From Crateriforma spongiae (GTDB taxonomy: Bacteria; Planctomycetota; Planctomycetia; Pirellulales; Pirellulaceae): a DNA stretch of 64,000 bases. Positions 37,803 to 46,158 of this stretch are shown piece by piece. Both the position numbers and the translations under genes were made by a program. Where the stretch lies: the NCBI RefSeq assembly GCF_012290005.1, contig NZ_JAAXMS010000004.1:1-64000 (forward strand). The letters run 5' to 3'. Within the stretch, counting starts at the first letter, position 1; every line of letters starts with the position of its first letter. The notes beneath the pieces are model-generated. The model searched no databases and had not been told where the DNA came from. It saw only the letters and a program-made list of their open reading frames with translations.

Positions 37803-39890
37803 ATGGCAATGAAAATCCACCAACGGATTCGGACGGCTGTGATGACGACGACGGTGATGTTGACGCTTTCGGGGGCTTTGGGCGGTACGGCGGTCACGCT
37901 GTATGGTGACGAAGGCATGTACCTGTTCAACGATCTGCCCAAAGAAACGTTGAAATCACGGCACGACTTTGAAATCACCCAAGCTTGGGCCAATCACCTG
38001 CGATTGTCTTCGGTACGTTTCAACAGCGGCGGATCGGGATCATTCGTGTCCAGCGATGGTTTGGTGTTGACCAATCATCACGTCGCCAGTGACACGTTGC
38101 ATAAATTGTCGACGCCCGAGCGCAATTTGATCGATGACGGATTCACCGCGCGATCGATCGACGAAGAATTGAAGGCACCCGATCTGGAATTGAACCAATT
38201 GCATTCGATCGAAAACGTGACGGATCGAGTCAACGCGGCGGTCGACGACGATGCGGATCCGGAAACCGCGTTCAAACAACGGCGTGCGATCATCGCGACG
38301 ATCGAAAACGAATCTTTCGAATCCACCGGGTTCCGCAGCGATGTGATCACGCTGTTCGGTGGCGCACAGTATCACCTGTATCGCTACAAGAAATACACGG
38401 ACGTCCGATTGGTGTGGGCACCGGAAACGGCGGCAGCTTTTTTCGGTGGTGATGCCGATAACTTTGAATACCCACGATACAACTTGGACGCGACACTGAT
38501 GCGCGTTTACGAAGACGGGAAACCGGCCAAGCTGGAACACTTCTTGGCTTGGAACGATCAACCTTTGCAAGGCGGCGAATTGGTTTTCGTCAGCGGCAAC
38601 CCTGGTCGAACCCAGCGGATCTATACCGTCGATGCTTTGCGATATTTGCGTGACGATCGTTTGCCGTACGTGTTGGATTATCTGCGCCGCAAGGAAATTT
38701 TGATGCAGCAATTCAGTCTGAACGGTGCCGAAGCCAAGCGTCGCGGCCGTGATGAATTGTTCGGCATCCAAAACGCCCGCAAGGCCTACACCGGCATGCT
38801 GGCCGGTCTGCAGAATCCGCAAACGTTTGCCGCGAAGAAAGGTCGCGAGGACAAATTGCTGGCCGCGATTGCGGACGACGCATCCTTGGCACCGTTGGCC
38901 GACGCATGGCAGGACGTCGCCAAACTGCAGAAGGAAAAGGCCGACATGCTGGATCAATCGGTAAACCTGCGAAGTTCCCTATTCAGCTTGGCGATGAACA
39001 CCGTTCTGTTGGCCGAAGAAGACACCAAGCCTAACGAACAACGCCTGAGCGAATTCACCGATGCGGGACGCGAATCGTTATTGCAGCGTTTGTTGTCCAC
39101 CGCACCGATCTATGACGATTTGGAAACGATCAAGCTGGCCGATGAATTGTCGCGATTGATCGAAGTCCGCGGTGCCGATGACGATTTGGTCGTGGAAATC
39201 TTGGCCGGCAAGGGACCACGGGAACGGGCGGCGGAAATCGTTGCGGGAACGCGAATGGACGAAGTCCCGTATCGAAAGGAACTGGTCGACGGCGGACGCG
39301 CCGTGGTGCTGCAAAGCGACGACCCGATGATCCAACTGGCGCGTTGGTTGGAACCGGAATACCGACGCATCCGCGAGATCAACGAAAAGATCGACGAACG
39401 CGAACGCCAGGCGTACGCCAAGATCACCGAAGCGACCACCGCGGTGGAAGGCACCGGTGGCTATCCCGATGCGACGTTCACGTTGCGTTTGGCCTTCGGG
39501 ACGGTCAAGGGATACGACGAAGACGGCAAATGGATCGAACCGACCACCGACTTTGCCGGTGCGTTCACCCATGCGGCCGATCACGAGGGCCAGGAAGACT
39601 TTGATTTGCCGTCGCGTTGGCATGACGCCAAAGACCGTTTGGACCTGTCGACCCAGCTGAACTTTGTCTGCACCGCTGACATCATCGGCGGAAACAGCGG
39701 CAGCCCGGTGGTGGATCGCGACGGCAAATTGGTCGGGCTGATCTTCGACGGCAACATCCAAAGTCTGACGGCCGATTACCTGTACAGCGATGAACAGGCA
39801 CGTGCGGTCAGCGTTTCGGCGGTCGGGATTCGCGAGGCGATCGAAAAGATCTATCAGGCACCCGATTTGGCCAAATCGCTGGGGCAATAG
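37803..39890 (+). CDS. S46-family dipeptidyl-peptidase-like serine protease
   Basis: A 695-residue secreted serine peptidase of family S46 (DPP7/DPP11 group). There is a signal peptide-like hydrophobic segment at about residues 12-35. The catalytic features are the His motif L-T-N-H-H-V near residues 95-100, an Asp-containing D-N-F-E-Y-P-R-Y, and G-N-S-G-S-P with the nucleophile near S632, followed by G-L-I-F-D-G-N-I-Q-S-L. S46 enzymes remove dipeptides from the N-terminus of peptides. The gene is divergent from the DUF1592 gene (242-bp spacer), which probably holds both promoters. The ATG at 37809 is an alternative start. Confidence 0.95.
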   Translation: MAMKIHQRIRTAVMTTTVMLTLSGALGGTAVTLYGDEGMYLFNDLPKETLKSRHDFEITQAWANHLRLSSVRFNSGGSGSFVSSDGLVLTNHHVASDTLHKLSTPERNLIDDGFTARSIDEELKAPDLELNQLHSIENVTDRVNAAVDDDADPETAFKQRRAIIATIENESFESTGFRSDVITLFGGAQYHLYRYKKYTDVRLVWAPETAAAFFGGDADNFEYPRYNLDATLMRVYEDGKPAKLEHFLAWNDQPLQGGELVFVSGNPGRTQRIYTVDALRYLRDDRLPYVLDYLRRKEILMQQFSLNGAEAKRRGRDELFGIQNARKAYTGMLAGLQNPQTFAAKKGREDKLLAAIADDASLAPLADAWQDVAKLQKEKADMLDQSVNLRSSLFSLAMNTVLLAEEDTKPNEQRLSEFTDAGRESLLQRLLSTAPIYDDLETIKLADELSRLIEVRGADDDLVVEILAGKGPRERAAEIVAGTRMDEVPYRKELVDGGRAVVLQSDDPMIQLARWLEPEYRRIREINEKIDERERQAYAKITEATTAVEGTGGYPDATFTLRLAFGTVKGYDEDGKWIEPTTDFAGAFTHAADHEGQEDFDLPSRWHDAKDRLDLSTQLNFVCTADIIGGNSGSPVVDRDGKLVGLIFDGNIQSLTADYLYSDEQARAVSVSAVGIREAIEKIYQAPDLAKSLGQ

Positions 39891-40126
39891 GCTGGGCCAT
39901 CAGGCTACGGCGATCGAACGGGGCAATGGAGAAGTTGCCATTGGGCGACGGGGGTCGAGGCGGTTGCGTCAAGAAATTTCGATTTCTTTGCCAAGACCCG
40001 CCCCCGATCGTCGAATGGGCGGCAACCGGTGCGATGCCGTCGTTGTCGTCCCGAAGCCCGATCGGTTGTCAGGCTTCGCGGCGGATGTCTCCACAATCGA
40101 AATCATCAAAGTCCACGAGGCGTCCG

Positions 40127-40537
40127 ATGAATCCGTTTTCGCTGTTCTCTTCCGGCAAACTGCCCGAGGAAGGCGTATCGCTTTGTAATAGCGAACGGAC
40201 GATTTGGACGCTGGAGGACGTCAGTGGTTCGGTGACGATGATCAACTTTCGTCGTCCCGGCAAACGCTGTTCATGGAATCGTCGCTGGTTCCGCGGCAGC
40301 ATGATTGCGACCGAGAAACGTCTGGTCGCTTTTGCCTACAAGACGCGTCTGATTCATGTCCCGTTTGATGATCCGCGTTGGGCTCAAATCGACGTGCAAT
40401 TGCCCAACGGTCGGACGCTGTTCATTGGTCACGACGCGTCGTTGTTTCATGACGACTGGTCGGGGACGTTGGAATACCGTTTCAAGGCCAGTGGCAAGAC
40501 GCGATTTCGTGATCTGGTCCAAACGATGACGACTTAG
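40127..40537 (+). CDS. Small hypothetical protein
   Basis: Reading from the ATG at 40127 gives 136 residues; the longer frame from 39926 is a poor coding match. The protein is rich in Arg/Trp and contains W-N-R-R-W-F-R-G, H-V-P-F-D-D-P-R-W, and a F-I-G-H-D-A-S-L-F-H-D-D-W segment. I recognise no family. It is 57 bp upstream of the WecA-like gene on the same strand, so it may be in the same unit. The 236-bp gap upstream shows no feature. Confidence 0.5.
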   Translation: MNPFSLFSSGKLPEEGVSLCNSERTIWTLEDVSGSVTMINFRRPGKRCSWNRRWFRGSMIATEKRLVAFAYKTRLIHVPFDDPRWAQIDVQLPNGRTLFIGHDASLFHDDWSGTLEYRFKASGKTRFRDLVQTMTT

Positions 40538-40593
40538 GGGAAGCGTTTTGATCCGGTGGGCGGATCGGTGGGCGGGTGAATACAATTCCACCC

Positions 40594-41724
40594 ATGAACA
40601 ACGCTTTTCAACTTTTCATCCTGTTGTTGGTCGGTGCGACATTGCCGGCCATGATCGTCGCCATGTTGGCGATCTATCCGATCCGGCGGCACGCGATCCG
40701 TCTGGGGTTGATGGACCGTCCCGGTGGTCACAAGGCGCATACCCAGGCCACGCCGCTGGGCGGCGGCATCGGCATCGCACTGGGCGTTGTGGTGACATTT
40801 GCGATCGCAACCTTGGCGGTTTTCTGGACCGGTTGGATCGACGGACTGCCGGAATCTTTGGCCGGCCGAGTGGCGATTTATGCCGACGGTGCCCAGACGC
40901 GAATCGGAATGCTGTGGTCCTTGATCGGTGCCGGATTGGTCCTGGTCGTCTTGGGGTTTGTGGATGACCGTCGGGGTCTGCCTTGGCAATTTCGCTTGGC
41001 GGTCCAGTTCGGCGTCGCGATCTTCACCGTCTATGGGATGGGCATCGGGCTGACCGCGTTCATCGGTCTGGCTTGGCTGACCAAGTTGATGTCGGTGCTG
41101 TGGATCGTGGCGGTGATCAACAGCTTTAACATGCTGGACAACATGGACGGATTAAGCGGTGGCGTGGCGGCGGTGATCGCCACTTCGATGGCCATCGTGA
41201 TGATCAGCACGCCTGATCCGGCAACGGCCAAGCCACAATTGTTGGTCGCGGCGTTTTTGATGGTGGTGCTGGGGGCATTGCTGGGGTTTTTGTGGCACAA
41301 CCGACCCCCGGCAAAGATATTCATGGGCGATACCGGCAGTTACCTGGTCGGCTATCTGATCAGCGTTGCGATGCTGATGGCCACGTTCGCCGGTGGCGGT
41401 GAAGGACGACCGCACGCGGTGTTAGCGCCGCTGTGTGCGATGGCGGTTCCGCTGTACGACATGTGCACGGTGTTGTGGATCCGCATCCGCGAAGGACGCA
41501 GCCCATTTCAGGCCGACCGACGCCACTTTTCACACCGCTTGGTCGAACTGGGCATGACGCGACCGCGAGCGGTGGTGACGATTTATTTGGTCACCGCGAC
41601 GTGCGGTTTGGCCGCGATTTTGTTGACGCACGTCACCGTGCTGCAGGCCATCACGGTCCTGGGCATCGTCGGATGCATGTTGTGGTTGATCGGGATCTTG
41701 GAATCCACGCGTTGGAATCAGTGA
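40594..41724 (+). CDS. Undecaprenyl-phosphate GlcNAc-1-phosphate transferase-like (MraY/WecA family)
   Basis: Polytopic membrane protein of the polyprenyl-phosphate N-acetylhexosamine-1-phosphate transferase family, which starts a lipid-linked glycan by moving a sugar phosphate onto undecaprenyl phosphate. Several transmembrane helices alternate with catalytic loops: D-D near residues 129-130, N-x-x-D-N-M-D-G-L near 184-191, and F-M-G-D-T-G-S near 248-254 (numbered from the GTG at 40576). An R-R-H-F-S-H-R-L loop lies near residues 313-320. The ATG at 40594 is preferred, but the GTG at 40576 is possible. It starts the polysaccharide locus and faces the Wza-like gene. Confidence 0.93.
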   Translation: MNNAFQLFILLLVGATLPAMIVAMLAIYPIRRHAIRLGLMDRPGGHKAHTQATPLGGGIGIALGVVVTFAIATLAVFWTGWIDGLPESLAGRVAIYADGAQTRIGMLWSLIGAGLVLVVLGFVDDRRGLPWQFRLAVQFGVAIFTVYGMGIGLTAFIGLAWLTKLMSVLWIVAVINSFNMLDNMDGLSGGVAAVIATSMAIVMISTPDPATAKPQLLVAAFLMVVLGALLGFLWHNRPPAKIFMGDTGSYLVGYLISVAMLMATFAGGGEGRPHAVLAPLCAMAVPLYDMCTVLWIRIREGRSPFQADRRHFSHRLVELGMTRPRAVVTIYLVTATCGLAAILLTHVTVLQAITVLGIVGCMLWLIGILESTRWNQ

Positions 41725-41725
41725 A

Positions 41726-43033
41726 CTATCGAACCGCGACGCCAAGGGCAGAGTTGATGATCGCCGCGCCCGGTTTTTGATACAGCATCACGACATCGTC
41801 GGGCTGGATGTCGATTCGTTCCTTCGGATCATGCATTGCGCGATCCAAGTCGACGCGAATGTTCATTTGGCGACCGTCGGGCAACTTGCGAAGTATCACT
41901 GCTCGGGTGGCCGAACGCAGATAGGCTTGTCGGCCCGACATCAACACCGCACCGTCTTGACCCATCGGGCCACCGGGCGAAGCGCCGACCATCGCAATGG
42001 CTTCGACGATGTCCAAGTCCTCGTCACGCGGCAACGGAACGCGACCGCCCGGCAACAGGCCACCGGTGTAAAAGTATTCGCGTCGTTTGGGAACGAACAA
42101 CACATCGCCTTCGTTTAGAATCACATCATTGGGGCCGAACGGCAACGTTGCGTTGCGAATCATCAGCGGGATGCGAACGATGTCCGGCATGATTTCCAGC
42201 GTTCCGCTTTGTCCGCCCAGCGAGGGACGTTCGACATAGTCGTTGACCAATGCGTTGGGGTTGGTGCTGTCCAATAATCGGTCCGCAAAACCGCCGGCGC
42301 GGATGACATAGACTTCGCGTGCCGCGTCGGTACCGGGCAATCCACCCGTGGCCGCCAAGGCGTGCAAAACGTCGTTTTCATAGATCGGCAAGTCGATCAC
42401 TTGACCGCTGCCGCGATGGGCTTGGACGACCGCACTTTGGCCGCTAAGGGTCATGTTGCCGGCCGGTGAATCTTCACGCAAAACGACGACGCGTTGGGTG
42501 CGTGGAATCAGCAAGCCGACGGTGATCTGGCCTTGGCCCTGCAACAGGACGTTTTGTTTGTAATAGGCCGCCCGAATCGTCTCGGTCGCCTCGGTCAACG
42601 TCAGCCCTTGGACCGCCAGTGGCTGGATCAACGGCAAATCCAATGTTCCACCGCTTTGCACTTTGATCGGCAATCCCGTCGACGGTGCCACGACGTTTCC
42701 GTTGGGCGGATAGTATCGTTGGTTCAAACCTTGGTTCTGTTCAACGATCGGCGTTTCGTTTTCACCCGGCGGGAACACGCCAAAGATGTAGACCGATAAC
42801 ACGTCGCCCGCACCGATGCGGTGTTGGTCGACCGGATTTTGCCCCAGTTTGGTTTGCGGAACGGGCACCAAGTCGTCACGGCTGCATCCGAACAGGTCGG
42901 GTGACAGACGGTTGGCCGGAATCGATTCGCCGTCCCAATTGTTCCAGTGGAATTGGCATCCCGTACTGAACAGCGTCAGTGTCACCAGGATCCACACGGC
43001 GGCGGATTCAGTCAGGCTTCGCGGATGAATCAT
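41726..43033 (-). CDS. Wza-like polysaccharide export protein (SLBB)
   Basis: Predicted outer-membrane polysaccharide translocon component. The N-terminal signal ends in S-T-G-C with Cys 26 as a candidate lipidation site (the lipobox is not perfect). After a ~60-residue linker there is the poly-export domain (G-D-V-L-S-V-Y-I-F-G-V-F near residue 78) and further SLBB-like segments with G-D-V-L-F-V-P-K-R-R-E and P-D-D-V-V-M-L-Y-Q-K-P near the C-terminus. It is 435 residues, near the usual size. It is separated by ~67 bp from the upstream cysteine-rich lipoprotein gene on the same strand, and converges with the WecA-like gene (1 bp apart). Confidence 0.92.
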   Translation of the reverse strand: MIHPRSLTESAAVWILVTLTLFSTGCQFHWNNWDGESIPANRLSPDLFGCSRDDLVPVPQTKLGQNPVDQHRIGAGDVLSVYIFGVFPPGENETPIVEQNQGLNQRYYPPNGNVVAPSTGLPIKVQSGGTLDLPLIQPLAVQGLTLTEATETIRAAYYKQNVLLQGQGQITVGLLIPRTQRVVVLREDSPAGNMTLSGQSAVVQAHRGSGQVIDLPIYENDVLHALAATGGLPGTDAAREVYVIRAGGFADRLLDSTNPNALVNDYVERPSLGGQSGTLEIMPDIVRIPLMIRNATLPFGPNDVILNEGDVLFVPKRREYFYTGGLLPGGRVPLPRDEDLDIVEAIAMVGASPGGPMGQDGAVLMSGRQAYLRSATRAVILRKLPDGRQMNIRVDLDRAMHDPKERIDIQPDDVVMLYQKPGAAIINSALGVAVR

Positions 43034-43100
43034 CGGTTATGCCAGTCAGGCGTTGTCGGGTCGTGGGGGGGGAGGAACGACAACCGGCGCGGCGGGCCGA

Positions 43101-43778
43101 TCAGGGTTGTGCCGGGGGATTGGTCGGCGACATGTCCATCACCGGGACGTCTTGGATCGTCGTCGAAGATGAATCGCCGAAGGATTCGATCACGGTTGAT
43201 CCGACCGGAGTCGATGGCGATACCGTGGGGGCGGATTCAATCATTTGTTCCGAGATCAGCATCGATGATCCCGCGTCGATCGCACAGCCTCCGGTGCAAA
43301 GGCTTGATCCACAAGAACAACGTGGCATCGGACAGCAATCCGATTCGTAAACTTTCAAATGGTGCGTGTCGGGCAATTGAGCCGCGCGAGCCGCACCGTC
43401 ATGCCAGCCTTCGTAATAGGCGGCACGACGGCGGTCACAGTCTTTCAAGACTTGTTTGGGATTCCAGTACCGTTTGGGGGCGATCGCCGGCGGACAATTC
43501 GGACCGCCCGTGGTCACCTCGTTGAAACCGTCCAGCCAACCGGCGCGATAGTCGCTCGGGAATTCCGATTGCCGGGGCGATGGGCGACGTTGAAACTCCA
43601 TCCAGCCGCGAAACCGCTGCGACGTTTCATAACGACAGTCTTGCATCGACGCACAGCCACCGGAGCACGTCAGGGCGATGGCGAACGTCAGCTTGACGAC
43701 GAACGACGACAACCGAATCACGGTGCCATACCGTGTCGGGGCCGTTGCCCGTGGATCGCTGGGTGCCGAAGTCGTCAT
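43101..43778 (-). CDS. Cysteine-rich lipoprotein-like hypothetical protein
   Basis: The ATG at 43778 gives 225 residues. A hydrophobic run (T-F-A-I-A-L-T-C-S-G-G-C) ends with Cys 42, a possible lipidated residue. The middle contains D-Y-R-A-G-W-L-D-G-F and a matching Y-Y-E-G-W-H-D-G-A segment, a duplicated GW-D-G motif seen in planctomycete secreted proteins, and then a cluster of cysteines (C-C-P-M-P-R-C-S-C-G-S-S-L-C). The Ser/Thr/Pro-rich C-terminus looks disordered. The role is unknown, but the position just upstream of the Wza-like gene suggests an envelope or capsule function. Confidence 0.65.
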   Translation of the reverse strand: MTTSAPSDPRATAPTRYGTVIRLSSFVVKLTFAIALTCSGGCASMQDCRYETSQRFRGWMEFQRRPSPRQSEFPSDYRAGWLDGFNEVTTGGPNCPPAIAPKRYWNPKQVLKDCDRRRAAYYEGWHDGAARAAQLPDTHHLKVYESDCCPMPRCSCGSSLCTGGCAIDAGSSMLISEQMIESAPTVSPSTPVGSTVIESFGDSSSTTIQDVPVMDMSPTNPPAQP

Positions 43779-43832
43779 GGCGTTTGGTGGGGAGGAAGGG
43801 GGAGGGTGCTTCGTCGACGATTCCGAGTTCAA

Positions 43833-44245
43833 AAGCGCAACACAACGCTCCTATGCACCTGGTCTTCGGCACCGCGTGGATACGGTCCTGAGAAGATTTA
43901 ACGATTACGCAGATTTTTCTGGCGATTTTCTGACTTTCGGCTCGATTCGCTGAACATCCGCTAACGATTCGCCGATGCGGAAGCGATCCCGGCCGATCTC
44001 TGGTTCCGTTCATGCAGCATGCAACGCGGACGATTCACTGCGGACGACCCACTGTTCGGCTGTATCGGTTGTGACAGAAATTCAAGTTCTGACGCTTCTG
44101 GCGACGATAAAGCTGACAGTGACGCCGCACTGGGGCACCTGACTGGGTGGTGAGGTCTTTTTAGGTTTTCGCACGACAGAACCGCGAACCCCGGTGGCTC
44201 AGGGGCGCAGTCCGACGCCTTCATTGCAACCGAGACGACAGTTTC
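43833..44245. other. Gene-free divergent spacer
   Basis: Spacer between the divergent lipoprotein gene and WbaP-like gene (467 bp if the lipoprotein starts at 43778). It is locally AT-richer near 43880-43960 than the surrounding coding DNA, which fits divergent promoters for the two halves of the locus. I could not assign a reliable -35/-10 pair or a known transcription-factor site. Confidence 0.5.
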
Positions 44246-45967
44246 ATGCCGCACCGTTCCTCGGCCGCCGGACGCAGCACGACGCCGTCACCGGGCGCAA
44301 GGTCGGCCGCCGGCGGATCGTCTGGTGCAGCCGCGGCGGCGCAGCGGAGGCGGCGATTGCCGGCCGGCATCGTGTCGCTGGAAGCCCTGCATCCACCGAC
44401 CGGCAGCACGGATTCGAATCTGCGGTTGGACGCGGCACACGCGGTGGTCGCCGAATCCGACGCCGCGTCGTTTTCCACTGGGCACGATGAACCGGATCCA
44501 TCGGATGACCTGACCCGTGTCGGCCGCTTGACGGTGGTACGCAGGTTCTTGCACGCGACGGTGACGGCGGTGCCATTGTGGATCGCCGATGCGACGATGC
44601 TGTTGGCGATGCAGTGGATCGTCATCACGGTCGCCCAGCAATGGACGACTTGGGACGCGACCATTTCCCTTGCCACCGCCACGATCTCCACGGTCACGCT
44701 GTACGCGGCAATCGGGATTCCGCTGGGACTGTTGAACGTGCCGGGCCAAAATCCCGTCACCGAACTTCGCATGGGAATCCAATCGGCAGGACTGGCCGGA
44801 TTGATCGTGACCTACGGATACGTTTTCGCCAGCCAGCCGGTGGCTGCCCGCGTTTTGGCTTGTGCTGCCTGGGTTGCTTTGACGGTCGGCCTGTTTCCGC
44901 TGGCGAGGATCTTGGGCCGGGGCATCCTTTCCCGCTTTTCGTGGTGGGGGGTTCCGGCGTTGATCATCGGCGATGGTCGTCGAGCCATGCTGTTGCACCA
45001 ATACTTGCAACGATCCGCGTCGCGAGGCGTTCGATCGCTTGGGATCCTTCAGACCCAGCCGACCTTTGCGGTGTTCGGACAAGACGGATCCATTCGGCCG
45101 CGACGTCCGGCCGACGTTTTAGGCGGCATCGGCGAATTGCCGCATTTGAATGAGACCCACGCATTTCGTTTGGCCGTGGTGGCGACTGAAAACGTTTCAC
45201 GCCGTCAAGCCGCGGCCGTCGCCGATCAGGTTCAGTCACAGGTTCCCGAAGTCATTCTGCCGGTGTGCGAACAGTTGCCCAGTCTGTGGTGTGAAACCGG
45301 TGATGTCGGTGGGTTCATGTCGGTCCGCATGCGCCACCGTTTGCGTCGGCCGTTGCCCGTGTTGGTCAAGCGGATCACCGATGTCGCCGGCGCGGCGGTG
45401 TTGTTGGTCGTGTTGGCACCGCTGGCCGCCATGATCGCATTGTTCATTCGCTTCGTTTCGCCGGGGCCGGTTTTCTATTCGCACGAACGGATCGGCAAAG
45501 GCGGCGTTCATTTTCAGGCGTGGAAGTTTCGCACGATGGTGGTCGACGCCGATCAGCGATTGAAACACCTGTTGGACAGCGATCCCGATCTGAAACTTCA
45601 ATGGCAGGCGGATCAGAAACTGCGTCAGGATCCCCGCGTTATCCCGGTCCTGGGCAACTTTTTGCGCAAGTCCAGTTTGGACGAGCTGCCACAACTTTGG
45701 AACGTCTTGTGGGGCCAGATGAGCCTGGTCGGGCCGCGACCGATTGTTGAATCGGAGATCGAAAAGTATCGCGGCGAATTTGAGCGTTACCTTGCCGTGC
45801 GGCCTGGCATGACGGGATTGTGGCAAGTGTCCGGCCGTAACGACACGACTTATGACGAGCGCGTCGCGCTGGATCGCTTTTACGTTCGCAATTGGTCGTA
45901 CTGGCTGGACTATTACCTGCTGTTGCGAACGATCCGAACACTGTTGTTACGCGAAGGGGCTTACTGA
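44246..45967 (+). CDS. Polyprenyl glycosylphosphotransferase (WbaP-like) for exopolysaccharide
   Basis: A 573-residue membrane protein. The first ~85 residues are Ala/Arg/Ser rich and probably cytoplasmic. They are followed by about four transmembrane helices, a central Rossmann-like soluble portion, and the C-terminal bacterial sugar transferase domain beginning [10 protein letters not shown] with another membrane segment. Conserved motifs of the catalytic part include K-F-R-T-M near residue 425, a [13 protein letters not shown] box and L-V-G-P-R-P. The enzyme transfers the first sugar phosphate to undecaprenyl phosphate. The locus therefore has a second initiating transferase in addition to the WecA-like one. 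Confidence 0.93.
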   Translation: MPHRSSAAGRSTTPSPGARSAAGGSSGAAAAAQRRRRLPAGIVSLEALHPPTGSTDSNLRLDAAHAVVAESDAASFSTGHDEPDPSDDLTRVGRLTVVRRFLHATVTAVPLWIADATMLLAMQWIVITVAQQWTTWDATISLATATISTVTLYAAIGIPLGLLNVPGQNPVTELRMGIQSAGLAGLIVTYGYVFASQPVAARVLACAAWVALTVGLFPLARILGRGILSRFSWWGVPALIIGDGRRAMLLHQYLQRSASRGVRSLGILQTQPTFAVFGQDGSIRPRRPADVLGGIGELPHLNETHAFRLAVVATENVSRRQAAAVADQVQSQVPEVILPVCEQLPSLWCETGDVGGFMSVRMRHRLRRPLPVLVKRITDVAGAAVLLVVLAPLAAMIALFIRFVSPGPVFYSHERIGKGGVHFQAWKFRTMVVDADQRLKHLLDSDPDLKLQWQADQKLRQDPRVIPVLGNFLRKSSLDELPQLWNVLWGQMSLVGPRPIVESEIEKYRGEFERYLAVRPGMTGLWQVSGRNDTTYDERVALDRFYVRNWSYWLDYYLLLRTIRTLLLREGAY

Positions 45968-46158
45968 AAAGTTTTTGTATTGCGGACGACGAAGTGACTT
46001 TGAAGCCGCAAAACGCTGGAAAAAACGGTGTGGGGGGCTCTGGATCCGCACTGATCTGATTCGTCCGATCGGCCTTGACCTGGCGGCTCGGATTCCGCTA
46101 CGCCGCAAACCCCCGGTCTGTCCATTGGACGCACCGCCAAACAGAGTATCGACGTTCC

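Noticed and set aside
40127-40537. Treating the 136-residue gene as a PilZ-like or other named domain.
   Set aside because: I could not see the key motif residues for any named domain.
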